From Merluccius polli (taxonomy: Eukaryota; Chordata; Actinopteri; Gadiformes; Merlucciidae), in assembly GCA_030340625.1 (NCBI GenBank), contig JAOPHQ010006332.1, positions 37,041 through 101,040 of the forward strand: a stretch of 64,000 nt of DNA, given 5' to 3'. Each line of letters opens with the position of its first letter. The stretch's first letter is position 1. This document shows positions 9,585-22,349 of this stretch, piece after piece. The notes beneath the pieces are model-generated. The model had not been told where the DNA came from, made no database searches, and saw nothing but the letters and a program-made list of their open reading frames with translations. Made by a program: the position numbers and the translations under genes.

Positions 9585-12500
9585 TCAGCTGCTGTGATGG
9601 GGTCCAGGGCCTCCCTTCAAACAGCAGGAATTGAGTTTCGTCTCCCCTGTTGCTGCATTTCGTTTGGGCCTTCCTTTGGGTCTACCCATCGACCTTTTAT
9701 AGATCTTCTTGATATGCTTCATTGGTTCTTCTTTGAGTTTAGGGTCTTGATCGATAACAACTTCACCCGTATCCTCAGTGTATCCAACGCTCATCTCCTT
9801 CTCATTCACTTCCTCCATCCTGGATGCTGGTTCCATCTGCTCCTCTGTGTGTTCCCTAGGCCTAGAATCAGAAGCTCCTTTATGGTACCGCATAACATGA
9901 CTCTTGAGGCTCACGTTATGATTAAAGCTCTTGTCACACTGCTGGCACTGGTAGGGCTTCTCTCCAGTGTGTAAGCGCAGGTGGGATTTAAGGTGGCCAT
10001 GCTGGTTGAAAGAGCGACTGCAGAAATCACACACAAACTGTCTCACACCGGTGTGCACCACAATATGTCTCTTCATGACGTAGGCACTCGGGAAGACCAC
10101 AGCACAATGGGGACATGAAACACTGTTGTGGCCCCTGTGTTCTTTCAAATGGAAATTGCGCACATTGAGCTTGGAAAACATCATTGCACAGTCAGGGCAT
10201 TTATAGGGCTTTTTATTAGGGATGTGGGCTCTCTGATGTGTCAGTTTATCAAGTCGTGTTTTAAAGGGTGCCATACAGAACTTGCAGAAGTGCTGGTAGT
10301 CTTCCTCGTGGATTCTGTTATGACTTTTTAGGGCCCCCTTGTCCTTGCACCTCTTGCCACAAATATTGCAGGGAAATGGCTTGACTTTGTACTCGCATGT
10401 GTGAGTCTTACCCACCAAGAAAAACACACCGCAATCTGGACAAAGTTCACGGCCCTTTCTATGCCCTTTATTCGAGTCATCTTTCTCCAATTGGTCAGAA
10501 TCAGAGAGCTCAGAAGCCTCAGATCCAGGAAGGACATCCTTTCCCCATTCCGGATCTGAATCATCAAACTCCTCCTCCGATTCCTCTGTTTCCTCCTCCT
10601 CCTCCTCCTCCTCTTCCTCTCCTCCTGCTTCTTTATTTGAACAATTGCTCTCTTCATCAGTAGCAAAGGCAATCTCTGATATATCAAAGGTTATTCCAGT
10701 GCAGCCCTCTTCATGAGACTGCAAGACATAGATTAGGAATATTAGCAATTAATTGACACCATTCACATCAATTAAGCTTAACAATTAAAAGGAACCAACA
10801 GCTGCATTGGATATGAACACCAACAGAGGGATTTGAAGGTGTTGGAAAAATGATGATATGTGAATATGTATGCAGACAAGTTACTTTGCAGCACAGTCAC
10901 AAAATTACAGAGACCAAGTGCTGAATGGCAATTTTTAAATTGTAACATCACAAAGAATCACAAAGACAGAAGCTGCTTTACCAACAGGAGTGAACCTCCT
11001 CAGGCACATCAGTATGTGTATGCACTGTTAGAGTGCATTTGATGACTAAATGAGCCTAAGCAGGCCTTAGACAATACCTGTAATAGTGATGAATCGAATA
11101 GTTGTCAATTACAACTATTCGATTTTAATTAAAGGAGAAGAACAGGAAAATGACTATACAAAAATGGTCATCAATAGTTTGGAAGCCCAGGATTGTCTCA
11201 AGTTTTGTAGCCCTTAGCCTCCCAATTGTTTTGGCAGTTGCAGGATTTTGTATTTTATTAATGACAATATGAATTGTCTGCGTACAAAGATTTTTGATGT
11301 TCTTCGTCAACGATTTTTATGCCTCGAACATGAACATAGGACCTTATTATTATATAGTTCAATGCTAATGCCAAAGAGGGACCCTTTAAACAAAATGTAT
11401 TATTTGATTTATCACATTGTGGTTTTATTCGAGAACTCTGATTGAAGGCTGATTAGAAGTCTGGAACGAAAAGACTTTAATTGGCTTGCTGATACAGCTA
11501 GTGATAACATACCATGCTGGTTGTCATAGTGGTCTCTGAGCCACCAGTCAGGTGAAGATCTCCAGCCATTGGGGGGTTAGCCTGCGTCTCCTGGTCCCAT
11601 GGGAGGTCACGTTTTCCAACGTAGATCGAATCATCAAGGTCTCTCTCCAACTTACAGCTGCAACCACATGGAACAATGTGTTTATTGCAAGGGCAGGCTT
11701 ACTCCCCAGGCTCTAGTGATGTTTAAAAGGAATTCACCCCAGATCTAATTTTCTAGATGTTGAGAATTGAGTGGGTAAGTGTATATGTGTGTAGTTCCGC
11801 CATGGCAAGAACACAACTCATGCCATGCGCAGGGTGTCTTGTCTAACCCTTTTATACTCTTCTACACAGGGCCAGCACGCCCCCTGCAGTAATGAAATAA
11901 ACACAAGATTTTACGACGCTTTTTGGAGCGTAAATGAAGAGTTTAGATGCAAAAGCCTCTAAATCCGTTTGACCACTTTTCTTCTAAATTACCATTTTTT
12001 TTATCAGGCTTCTATGTTCAAGTTCAGTCATTTTATTTTAATGGCAATGATAAGGTCATTAGTTCATGAATAAACATTTATTTTTTCAAAAATGTCACTT
12101 TAGTCTTTTTATGTGTTTTTACCAGATAACATTTTCTTTTGCGTCAAAACCAGCAAAATTATTAAATGATTCAATGTCTCTAATCTCTTGCTTCTTTTCC
12201 AATAGCTCCTCATTGTCCCTGTAACCACCACGATTCTCTGGGCGCGCTTTGCCGTGTTCAAGCCAGTACTTGGCAATATTCTGTACTCTATCCTTCTTCA
12301 CACCTGAAATAAAAATAAAAAGGAGAATGTAAATGTCTGATACAATCAGAGCTGGGAAAGAATCATGCTTGGAATAAAATAAAAAAGTATTTACTTTATC
12401 TATCCATCTATCTATATATCTATCTATATACTGGCAGTGAAATATCTTAAATTACAATCATGGAACCAATCATGCACAAATACCATACACTTGGATCATC

Positions 12501-14910
12501 GTTATGTTATGATGTTTTCTTCTCTTTTATCATTATGTATTGCTATCTGTGTTTACCTGTTTTATATTTCTAAGTACAAGACAAATTACCTTTGGAGTAA
12601 TAACGATTTCATCCATTCATACACACACTTTCACAACATGAACAGAGAACAGTATGCAACTATTCCTATGCAAAGGTTTACACGTTTTTAGCAGATTTAA
12701 GTAGCCTATGGCAATCAGTGGCAATGTTTTATAGGCTATCCCTTATTTAAACATCCTAGAGCATCAGGCTCCACTGATAATAGCTTAGGCTACTAGATGA
12801 AGAAAAGCAGATAAGCATTATGGCGCTGACCACATAAGTAAAAGCCACAACAAAGCAAAATACGACATGCACTTATTTAAAACTAGGGAGGAATGTGGAT
12901 GAGAACATCGTTGTACTTACAGAAAATGCTCAGGAAGGAAGCCTGGCAGACGGGAACTTTGACTTTGTCTTCCTTCAAAACCGCATACTTAATGGAAACA
13001 TCCCTCTGCCTTCTCCTCTGTACATCCTCGACTTGAGGTCTCCTCCGTTTGCACGGCGTCGCATCCATATGGGAAAGGAGTATTGAGTCTTGCGTAACTT
13101 TATCCACGGTCCAATACAGCTGTGCCTTGATGTGGGCCAAGTCCGCTGGCGTCAACGTCACAGCAGCGCACGAGGAACTTCTGTGGCTGCAGGCTATGGT
13201 CGCGACGGAGCCCTCTCCACCATATCGGATTATTTTCGCCTTACAACGAGAAGAACTGAGGGGACGACGACGTTTTTCTCGGCCGTTAGCTGTCACGAGG
13301 ACAGGTTCGTCCATTTCATCGAAATCCATGGCTGACTTATGATCTTATTCTTCTACTATTTCTTCTGTGGACTGACTTATGATCTTCTTCTACTTCTTCT
13401 TCGGACTGACTTATCTCTGAAAAGCTGTCAAATAAAGCCGGCTCCTCAGCGCGCCGCCATGTTGAAACTGGGTGAAGTAGTCACGTGATTCCGAGTTGCG
13501 TTGTGATTGGGTCTCGGGACGTAGAGGCTTTTGCTGACAAAGGGAAGTGGCGTGCAGAGGTTGTTGCCTACACATCAGACCAGGAAAAGAGTTAAGTGGT
13601 ATTTAGCGGGATTTGACGCGAAATGATTTGATTAACGTATACTACGTACGTGCGGAGAGCAGTCACTCCTATATTTATCTCATTGTTGACGGAGGTGGCG
13701 TTTAGAGGCTTTTGCATCTGAACTCTTCAAATATCCGTTGAATATTCAGTATCTTTCTAACTTAAAAAAATAAACACTTTCAAACTACATGAACTGCTAT
13801 TGAGATGTGTGATTCTTTTAACGTGGCCATATTATGCTAATGTTCTGGTTCATACAAATGGTTAACTTGCTTTAACCCCCGGGGTCTGAGGATTTGGCAT
13901 GCTGCAATAATGTCCTCAATTTGAAGAAATGTAAGCAGTATTTTCCATTTGGTCACTTGAGGTGATTCTGTTAAGTCTTAGAACTGTATCAACCACAAAT
14001 ACTTTCATCTGCTTTTTTGTTTTGGGCAATTAAATGGCCATCTAAATATGTATGTCCTATTGCTTTGGAATAAAGAGTTGGCCGTGGCAAAATAAATTGT
14101 TCACAGGTTCGCCCAGGTAACACCCTAATCCCTTTTCCACAGTTTAGTTAAGTAAACAGCTGAAAAAAAGTAATTTTGCGGTATTTATTTGACTGACCAG
14201 ATTTACAGTATATACACAGACTGCAAACAGTGATTCCAAAGTGTTTCATATTTTTGTTTTCAGCACAAACTCAGCTACAATAATATGGAAGCAGTATGTC
14301 TGACAGGTTTGTAATTGATTTTCTAAAAATAATACCGTGAAAAGCACATTAATTATGCTGATTAATTGTTTTGGTCATTGAAAGTGGTTCCACAAGGTCT
14401 CAGGTATGTAAATATGACAAAAGGCCAGTCCATTCAAATTCACGTTTCAAGTTATTTATTGTCATGTGCACAATAATTACAGTGAAGCAGTCATTGGCAA
14501 TGAAATTATGAATATCAGGCTCCCTCTAACAATGTTCAAACAATATTAAGGAGAAACACAAGTAAAAAGGATCTAAGACATAATAAAGTACCACAGTTCA
14601 AATAAAGGAAACAAATATAACTTTGTCATTGAGTACATGTACAAAGCCAATGAAATGCAGTTAGCATATAACCAGAAGTGCAAAATAATAGTATAATGGT
14701 AATAATTGTAAAGAAATATAATGTAGAATGATCACAAGCTGACAACTTGTCTGCTTAGCAGCAGCGTGAACTGGGTATGTGTGCTGCTACAACATGAAGG
14801 CTTACCTTTCAGATTCAGCTCCAATGCTGGATATTGATGGGGCAGGGGAACGCCGATCACCACGCTCGACTGGGGTCAATAAAGATGGGCCTCGAGCATA
14901 ATGTTCGTAA
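9585..14910 (-). CDS. C2H2 zinc-finger protein (first exon not included)
   Basis: Three exons fit in phase: 14806-14910 (YEHYARGPSLLTPVERGD...), 11513-11657 and 9585-10718 (stop TGA). The last exon encodes 377 residues. An acidic region with a Glu run is followed by a CPDCGVFF half-finger and then six C2H2 fingers (for example FPCNICGKRC, FVCDFCSRSF, YQCQQCDKSF). One canonical TGEKPYQC linker is present. A C-terminal GRPKGRPKR resembles an AT-hook. This fits a nuclear DNA-binding protein. The 14806 exon begins with one base that completes a split codon and then reads Y-E, so it should receive a cassette exon such as 19517-19710, giving about 525 residues. No KRAB or SCAN domain is seen; the N-terminal cassette occupies that place. 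The finger exon is certain, and the joins are inferred from splice sites and phase. Confidence 0.85.
11935..13729. mobile_element. 1.8-kb DNA transposon inside the zinc-finger gene intron
   Basis: The ends are 29-bp inverted repeats with one mismatch (11935-11963 and 13701-13729; core GATGCAAAAGCCTCTAAA). A further partial copy of the terminal motif lies near 13519. Between them is the two-exon gene 12119-13329. The target duplication could not be resolved. The superfamily is unassigned. Confidence 0.7.
12119..13329 (-). CDS. Two-exon transposon-encoded protein, probable truncated transposase
   Basis: Exon 1 is 12921-13329 (ATG at 13327-13329, donor GTAAGT) and exon 2 is 12119-12303 (acceptor ATTTCAG, stop TAA). 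Together they give 594 bases and a 197-residue product. After a basic N-terminus, the junction region reads VPVCQASFLSIF-C-VKKDRVQNIAKYWLEHG, then ARPENRGGYRD. I recognise this as the N-terminal part of a transposase-like protein group common in fish and insects (VC-K-x-FL...P-x-N-x-RGG). The catalytic part that should follow is absent, and the end (FNNFAGFDAKENVIW) looks like non-homologous readthrough. A minus-strand AATAAA lies about 45 bases downstream. The gene sits inside inverted repeats, so a mobile origin is likely. Transposase activity is not expected. Confidence 0.6.
13730..14805. other. Zinc-finger gene intron
   Basis: AT-rich. At about 14440-14560 a stretch (TTATTGTCATGTGCACAATA) resembles the tail of a dispersed fish retroposon. 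No exon seen. Confidence 0.4.
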
Positions 14911-15754
14911 CTGAAACAAAAGGATCCGAAAATCATTATTGCTCATCCACCAATAGACAGCTTGTCACAATTGACAAGCCTTCAGGCCTTATCTATAGCC
15001 TACATTTAACTGATTGTAAATCATGGCTACCTGCATAGGCTAAATGATGTGAAAGCAGCCATAGAACTTAAGTTCTGTTGTGAAAGCTCCAAGCTGACTA
15101 AAGACACAAAAACAAACCATTTTCGTATTTCTACTTTGTTACAGCAAATTGTATTTACCAGCAACCTTCTTGTATGGATTGGCTTTCCTCAAGAACCTTG
15201 CATACTGTAACATTAGTGTTAGCTAGATAAATGCTAGTTCAAAGCTATGCCACACATAAAATGCAGGCTGCTTGAGTAGTCTAGTAGAGAAGTTTATCCG
15301 TGCTGAATTAGACACTAGAGTTAGAGTACTTTCATTATCACAAAACACATAGGTGGTTTCAACATTGTGCAACCCGGCAGTAGGTAGAGCTTTTTGGTAT
15401 ATTTTGGCCTTATTTAAAAATAAGCTATAGGTGATATTTAGCCACTAGATGTTGCACTAGAGCACCAGGGCCCTCATTTATCAATGTTGCGTACAAAGAA
15501 ATCTGTGCATAAGCCATGTGTACGCAGTTTTCCGGCAAAACGTGGGATTTATCAATTTGTTCTTGGAATAGGAAAATCACTAGAAAGAAATTGCAAACAT
15601 GACCTGTTAATGCTTTTGACCAACTTATACTAATACAATTCCCCCCCCCGGAAAGTAACGTGATTTTTAATGATACAATCGATGTAGTCCTACGCCTAAA
15701 GTAGGCCTATACAATAATTGTATCATGTACTTAGATATCTGATCCACGTAGTGG

Positions 15755-16005
15755 GGGGCTGATCTAGGGGCTGATCTAGTGTCATTGGAAGATGTGGTGG
15801 GGGCTGGTCTAGTGTTGTTAGAGGATGTGTTGGGGGCTGGTCTAGTGTTACTAGAGGATGTGATGGGGGCTGGTCTAGTGTTGTTAGAGGATGTGGTGGG
15901 GGCTGATCTAGTGTCATTGGAAGATGTGGTGGGGGCTGGTCTAGTGTTACTAGAGGATGTGATGGGGGGCTGGTCTAGTGTTGTTAGAGGATGTGGTGGG
16001 GGCTG
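15755..16005. repeat. 33-bp minisatellite
   Basis: About 7.5 copies of a 33-base unit containing GGCTGGTCTAGTGTT and TTAGAGGATGTG. Because 33 is divisible by three, both strands show long artificial open frames. Confidence 0.85.
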
Positions 16006-16172
16006 CATAAGAAGAAGTGAGCATGTTTTCAGACACCGGACCAACTTATTGGTGGTGTCCAAGTCCTCTCCACCCTCGTTTTTTGGCTACTGGGTTAGGA
16101 GATATAGCAGGAGTTTCCCAACCATCGCTAAGCTGTTCAATGCCTGGCGGCAGTCGTTGCTGGTATCCTCAC

Positions 16173-16336
<164 letters not shown>

Positions 16337-16625
16337 TTGTTTCCATACACCGCTGCACAACAGAGTCTGTTGTTTGTTGTCTGTTGTGTCTCACATATCG
16401 GTCTGAACCTATATAAAGAGGGACTTCCAATCCAACATTTCCAAACATCAAGCGATAGACATCACCATCCGGGCATCCGACAATGAATTCAATTACGTAA
16501 ACAGAAATGCACTCACCAATGACGCTGGTGATGCGCATCTCTAGAGGACTCGGTCAGCCTCAGCAGCACCAGTTCGGTATTCACACTCTTCTATAGCGCC
16601 TGATTTTAGATTAAAATACTTGTAA

Positions 16626-17320
16626 CCTCTGATAGGCTACTGTGTGGAGGAGAGGGACCTCTGATAGGCTACTGTGTGGGGGAGAGGGACCTCTGATAGG
16701 CTACTGTGTGGGGGAGAGGGACCTCTGATAGGCTACTGTGTGGGGGGAGAGGGACCTCTGATAGGCTACTGTGTGGGGGAGAGGGACCTCTGATAGGCTA
16801 CTGTGTGGGGGAGAGGGACCTCTGATAGGCTACTGTGTGGGGGAGAGGGACCTCTGATAGGCTACTGTGTGGGGGAGAGGGACCTCTGATAGGCTACTGC
16901 AGGGGTGGCCAATCTGTTCCACAAAGGGCCGGTGTGGCTGCAGGTTTCTTTTCCAACCAAGCAGCAGCACACCAGACTTCACTCATTTAATCAACTGATC
17001 TCAGTCTTCAGAGAGCTGATTGGTCAAACTGTGTGCTCTTGGTTGGTTTGAACAAAAACCTGCAGCCACACCGGCCCTTTGTGGAACAGATTGGCCAGGC
17101 CTGGGCTACTGTGTGGGGGAGAGGGACCTCTGATAGGCTACTGTGTGGGGGAGAGGGACCTCTGATAGGCTACTCTGTGGGGGAGAGGGACCTCTGATAG
17201 GCTACTCTGTGGGGGAGAGGGACCTCTGATAGGCTACTCTGTGGGGGAGAGGGACCTCTGATAGGCTACTGTGTGGGGGAGAGGGACCTCTGATAGGCTA
17301 CTGTGTGGGGGAGAGGGACA
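16626..17320. repeat. 32-bp minisatellite, array 1
   Basis: The unit begins GGCTACTGTGTGGGGGAGAG and continues GGACCTCTGATA. There are about 15 copies in two blocks (16626-16899 and 17104-17320) split by a MITE. Copies differ mostly by one G in the G-run or by CTCTG for CTGTG. Confidence 0.9.
16900..17103. mobile_element. hAT-type MITE, 204 bp, inserted in the minisatellite
   Basis: The termini are inverted repeats of more than 40 bases, with ends CAGGGGTGGCC and GGCCAGGCCTG. It is flanked by a perfect 8-base duplication, GGCTACTG (16892-16899 and 17104-17111), taken from the minisatellite unit. This is a clear insertion signature. It is homologous to 6981-7120. Confidence 0.93.
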
Positions 17321-18280
17321 CTCCGTTTACCGCAAACCACACTCGCTCCCATGCCACATTATTAGTTTTAGAAGAAAGCACGGCAGAAAGTGTACCAAAA
17401 AGTGTCCTCAACTTTGATTAAACTTCTGTCACAAGAACTTATATTTCACTATGTGATTCATTTATTTTCTTTATTCATTCTTTGGATTTTCCCGTTCACT
17501 CTTCCGATCCATTCAACAATGTAATTGTCTATTTCCAGTTTGTCATGTTCATTCACACATTTCCTGTGGCGTTAAAGGGGATGTTGTGTGACCATATATG
17601 GTAATTTATGGGGGTAAATGTATGGTAATGAGCAAACATGACCAGTTAATGCTTTTGACCAACTGATACAAATAACATTTCCCCTATGCTGCATATTACT
17701 AACTGAAGTCATGTAATGAAACTCAAAATTAGGGAAGCTGTAGGAGGTGCGTTCGTCAAATGGCTGATCTAGTGTTGTTAGAGGATGTGGTGGGGTCTGA
17801 CTTAGAGGAAGTGGTGGGAGCTGCAGGCTGCATAAGAAGTGAGTGTGTTTTCAGATGCCCCCACTTATTGGCAGGTGTCCAAGTCCTCTCCACCCTCAGA
17901 TTGTTGGCTACTGACTCATCTCAGAGAGAGTTAGGAGATATAGCAGGAGGTTTCCAGCCCTTGCTAAGCTGTTTAATGCCTGGCTACAGTCCTTGCCGCT
18001 ATCATCATTTTACGCACACAGTACATTCAATTTGTTTCCATACACCGCTGCACAACAGTCTGTTGTGTCTGTTGTGTCTCTTATCGATACAAAGAGGGAC
18101 TTCCAATTCAACATTTCCAAACAAATCACAATCCGACAATGAATTCAATTACGTAAACAGAAATGCACTCGCCAATGACGCTGGCGATGCGCATCTCTAG
18201 AGGACTCGCTCAGCCTCAGCACCACCAGTTCGGCATTCACACTCTTCTATAGTGCCTGATTTTAGATCAAAATACTTTTT

Positions 18281-18756
18281 TGATAGGCTACTGTGTGGGG
18301 GAGAGGGACCTCTGATAGGCTACTGTGTGGGGGAGAGGGACCTCTGATAGGCTACTGTGTGGGGGAGAGGGACCTCTGATAGGCTACTGTGTGGGGAGAG
18401 GGACCTCTGATAGGCTACTGTGTGGGGAGAGGGACCTCTGATAGGCTACTGTGTGGGGGAGAGGGACCTCTGATAGGCTACTGTGTGGGGGAGAGGGACC
18501 TCTGATAGGCTACTGTGTGGGGGAGAGGGACCTCTGATAGGCTACTGTGTGGGGGAGAGGGACCTCTGATGGGCTACTGTGTGGGGGAGAGGGACCTCTG
18601 ATAGGCTACTGTGTGGGGGAGAGGGACCTCTGATAGGCTACTGTGTGGGGGAGAGGGACCTCTGATAGGCTACTGTGTGGGGGAGAGGGACCTCTGATGG
18701 GCTACTGTGTGGGGGAGAGGGACCTCTGATGGGCTACTGTGTGGGGGAGAGGGACA
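18281..18756. repeat. 32-bp minisatellite, array 2
   Basis: About 15 copies of the same unit as array 1, without the MITE. The last copies carry GATGGGC in place of GATAGGC. Confidence 0.9.
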
Positions 18757-19516
18757 CTGTTTACCGTAAAACACACAAGCTCCCATAGCACTTTATTCGG
18801 CCTAGTTTGGAAGCAGAGTGCTTACCAAGAAGTGTCCTCTACATTGATCTGATTGTGACAGAAGTTTGATCAACTTCTGTCACTAGAACTCACATTTCAC
18901 TATATGATACATTGATTTTCTTTATTTATTCTTCAGGTTTTCCCCGGCTATTTCCAGTTTGTCATATCCAGTCACACATTTCCCGTGGCGTTAAAGGGGA
19001 TGTTTTGTGACCATATATGGTTATTTGTGGGCAGTGGCGGCTGGCGAATTTTATTTTAGGGGGGGGCTGAAAGTTTGTAAACCAAACCCCTGTGTCTGGG
19101 GGCATCCTCCCCCAGAAGATTATTTTGTGATTTTCACATACAAACGAAGCATTCTGGTGCATTCTGACAAAATAATAAAGACAAAATAGAACATTTCCTT
19201 ACAAAGACGAATGGGGCCGGGGAACTAAGTTTTAACTTAATTTATTTTCCTTGTAGAATTCAGAAAGATTAAAAGTGCAAATACATCAATAAAAATTAGG
19301 AATTATACAAAAGTTAAAGGTAGGGTGGAGGATGTTGGAAAAACGGTTTGAGCACACAGCATTTAGAAAAAAAACAATTCAAAAGTCCAAACCCCTTTCC
19401 TCGGCCTCCCCCCCCGAAGCCACGCCTCCAGAGTACAGGAACGCGCAGCGCTTGTTCCCGAGGGTTCAACCAAATGAATACTCTCAAAAATCATAAAAGA
19501 CATAACGCTATCTTAC

Positions 19517-19710
19517 CTATCAAGCAGGAATAGGGCCACCATGGCGTCGCTTTGCAGCCCTCGCTGTTGCTTCAGTTGACGCCACCGATCATATGCCGCA
19601 CCGATGCACACTCTCGTTTTGTTGCGCTCTTCGTCAGCCTTTTTCTTGGCTGTAGCCTTCTCAAATATACTTTTTCGCTTCCGACTACTTGTTGGCACCT
19701 TTTCTGCCAT
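19517..19710 (-). CDS. Alternative-first-exon cassette 5 (RVNIG/FLLD motif) in a hAT element
   Basis: ATG at 19708-19710 opens MAEKVPTSSRKRKSIFEKAT. A KKKADEERNK tract follows, then TRVCIGAAYDRWRQLKQQ and SDAMVALFLLD. The donor GTAAGA splits the last codon after AG. Spliced to 14806-14910 it reads FLLDSYEHYARG, so it is the nearest intact candidate first exon of the zinc-finger gene, 4.6 kb upstream. It is closest in sequence to cassette 1 (both MAEK and AMVALFLLD/TMVALFLLD), and both share flanking sequence. The reading frame is intact. Its presence within a non-autonomous transposon is unusual. Confidence 0.7.
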
Positions 19711-20126
19711 AACGACGCTAACGTGTTAGCTTATTTTACTTATAACTATATAATTTGTTTTCTTTCAGCAGCCCGTGCTATCTGATATGCAGCTAACCAG
19801 CCAGTAGCCTCTGAGGGCGCGCGATTCGTTCGTGCCCGAAGAGTACGCGCAGAGGGGGGAGGGACAAATGGCAGTTGAGTTTGATAGACAAGTCACCATC
19901 CAAACATCTTGAACGTGACGCTCATAATGATTGGATGGAGTTTTTTCAGTCCTGCCCATCCCACAGATGACTATTTTTTTGTCGGTGTATGTGTCATATC
20001 ATTTAATTCATTGGTTTCAATCTGTGTGTGAAGGAGAATTTAAGCAATATGGTAAAAAAAAGAAAAATGCTGCAGGAAAACATCATCCACCCTACCTTTA
20101 ACATTCTCTCTCTGTCTGTGTGTTGG

Positions 20127-20321
<195 letters not shown>

Positions 20322-21277
20322 AAATCGCCCCTATACACCATCCGCCCCTGTTTGTGGGGGTAAATATGGTAATGAGCTAAGCGGGCACGAGCATAAGGAT
20401 GTAGAAGGACCGGTATTTATCAAGGAGAAGTGCGCACGAGGTGTGCGTACGACTCGCCTAAGAAAGCTTGAATAATCCCAACATTTTCGTGCGCACGAAC
20501 TTTCTAAATGTCATGCGTACCGTACGACAGGATTCAGAGCTTGTTCTACGAACTGTTGATAAATGAGGGCAAAACAAGTGGGCGTGTTCTTCAACTTCTT
20601 AACTCCTCCCCCCTAACTTGGCGTCCCCCCCCCCCCTTCCCTTCGTGTTGTCTGGACCACAGAGCTGCGTGTGAAGACCCAACAACATACAGTCACCATT
20701 GTGGATAATAAGTGGCGACGTCCAGGTACAGTACAGTACAGTAGACCAAAGGACGCGGTCTGCTCGGCGGCGGACGTTCAGGATGGGCGCCGCCGTCACA
20801 CTGTGTGACGTCGCTCTATTTAAACGCAGGGAGGGGCAGCGGTTTCACGGGGGGGGGGACTAACAGGAACTCGTGCACTGCGCGTGCGTCGTCAACGCGC
20901 GGCCGGCTTACCACAACAACAAAGAAAAGAGAGGCTCGGATTACAACACGCACAGAGGGAGTGCGTCTCCATTCTCTGGTCAGGACGCCATTACTCCACT
21001 AAAAGCTTTACATAGCCAATTGTTTGCCGCTATATGAATGTTCAATATATTGTCTAGCTCCTTTAAAAACATTGAAATGTCTGCTAAATAGCCTGCGTTC
21101 ACCGCAAACAAACATGTGTGGTAGCAAGTCACTGCTAGGATAACCCCTCACTAGCTAGCAAGCTAGCCATGAAGCAACCAAGCTAAACACATACAGGGCT
21201 CACAATAAAACGGTCGAGCAAAACACATTGTTCAACAGACTCTCAAACCACATTACACCCAAGGGTAGGCTACTTAC

Positions 21278-21459
21278 AATGTCAGCAGCAAGACAGCCAA
21301 GTCGGCGTCCGTTTTGCATTCTTCCGAGTCTCTCAGTTGACGCCATTTCGCATAAGCTCGCCCTAAGTTCACTCGTGTCTGGTTTCTTTGTTTATCATAA
21401 TCCTTTCTCTTACTCATCGATTCCTCCGACCTTCCCCTCTTGGGTCTTGATGGATCCAT
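21278..21459 (-). CDS. Alternative-first-exon cassette 6 (RVNIG/FLLD-like motif)
   Basis: The likely ATG is at 21457-21459 (MDPSRPKRGRSEESM). A longer in-frame start exists at 21526-21528. The conserved block is TRVNLGRAYAKWRQLRD, then KTDADLAVLLL followed by T where sister cassettes have D. The donor GTAAGT follows in phase 2. The changed final residue and lack of a clear surrounding element set it apart. Sequence near 21838 (GGCCGCAACTGACAAGTGGG) recurs near 29405, close to another cassette-bearing element. It is a candidate distal first exon for the zinc-finger gene. Confidence 0.6.
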
Positions 21460-22349
21460 AGTGGATTTGTCGATTGATCCAGAATTGCCTTGCAACTCTT
21501 TATATTCAGCCGGACCCATGTTTGGCACCCCCGCCCAGGTCTACCGTAAAGCAGTGAAACTACAATCTGACTACATTTTCGAGGCGCGATTGGATACTTC
21601 CGCTGCGTCACATCCGTAAGTGGCCGGGACGGCCACATGAAGTTGCATGTTCTGTTTTTCCGCGGGGACCCAACAGGGGGAGATGAAACACCCACCAAAC
21701 AACCCAGAAAGTGTTGTAGAACGATCAGAACGACTCTCAACCTGCATGGTTAAGGTTATTTTTGATAAACGAGTTGCATAGTGCTTCTTTAAAACTCTTC
21801 TAAAACCATCACCCCCCCCCCACCGCCTCTTATTTCTATGGCCGCAACTGACAAGTGGGAGCGCCACCATGGACAACGGCAGGTGTCTTTTTCATAACAA
21901 AATATAAACGAAGCGTTTGAATCCTGAATTGAGATTCGAATACTTACTGAACGAACGAATACTCTCTCAGCCTTTTATGGCTCAACTTTACAATCGGTAC
22001 TCTCAACCCAAAACACTCCCAAACAGCGGCATATGCATTTATCTCTTTTTTTTTTTTTTTTTATCTATCCCCCCCCCACACAACTCGCAGTCTCAATTTT
22101 TTTTCTCAGCTCAGCTGTGCACTACAATACAGCGCATGCGCGTGTGCGTGCGCACTAACTGTGTTGTTGACACGGTTGGTTCACACGGAAAACGAAATCT
22201 AGCGCACCACCGGATGTGGTTATCATTGTCGTAACAGATTCAACAGGGGAGGAGGCGGCCTCAGGCCTGGCTGGGACCGAGCAAGAAAGGTGGAGGAGAA
22301 GTGAATTGTACGCGGAGGGTCTACTTACCTCCCCGACTTTCTGATCGCC

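Noticed and set aside
9274..9974. Plus-strand open frames opposite the zinc-finger exon
   Set aside because: Antisense shadows of the finger and AT-hook coding region, with no motif of their own.
16626..18756. Possible CRISPR array from regularly spaced 32-bp repeats
   Set aside because: The units are contiguous with no variable spacers, the context is eukaryotic, and no cas genes are present. They are minisatellites.
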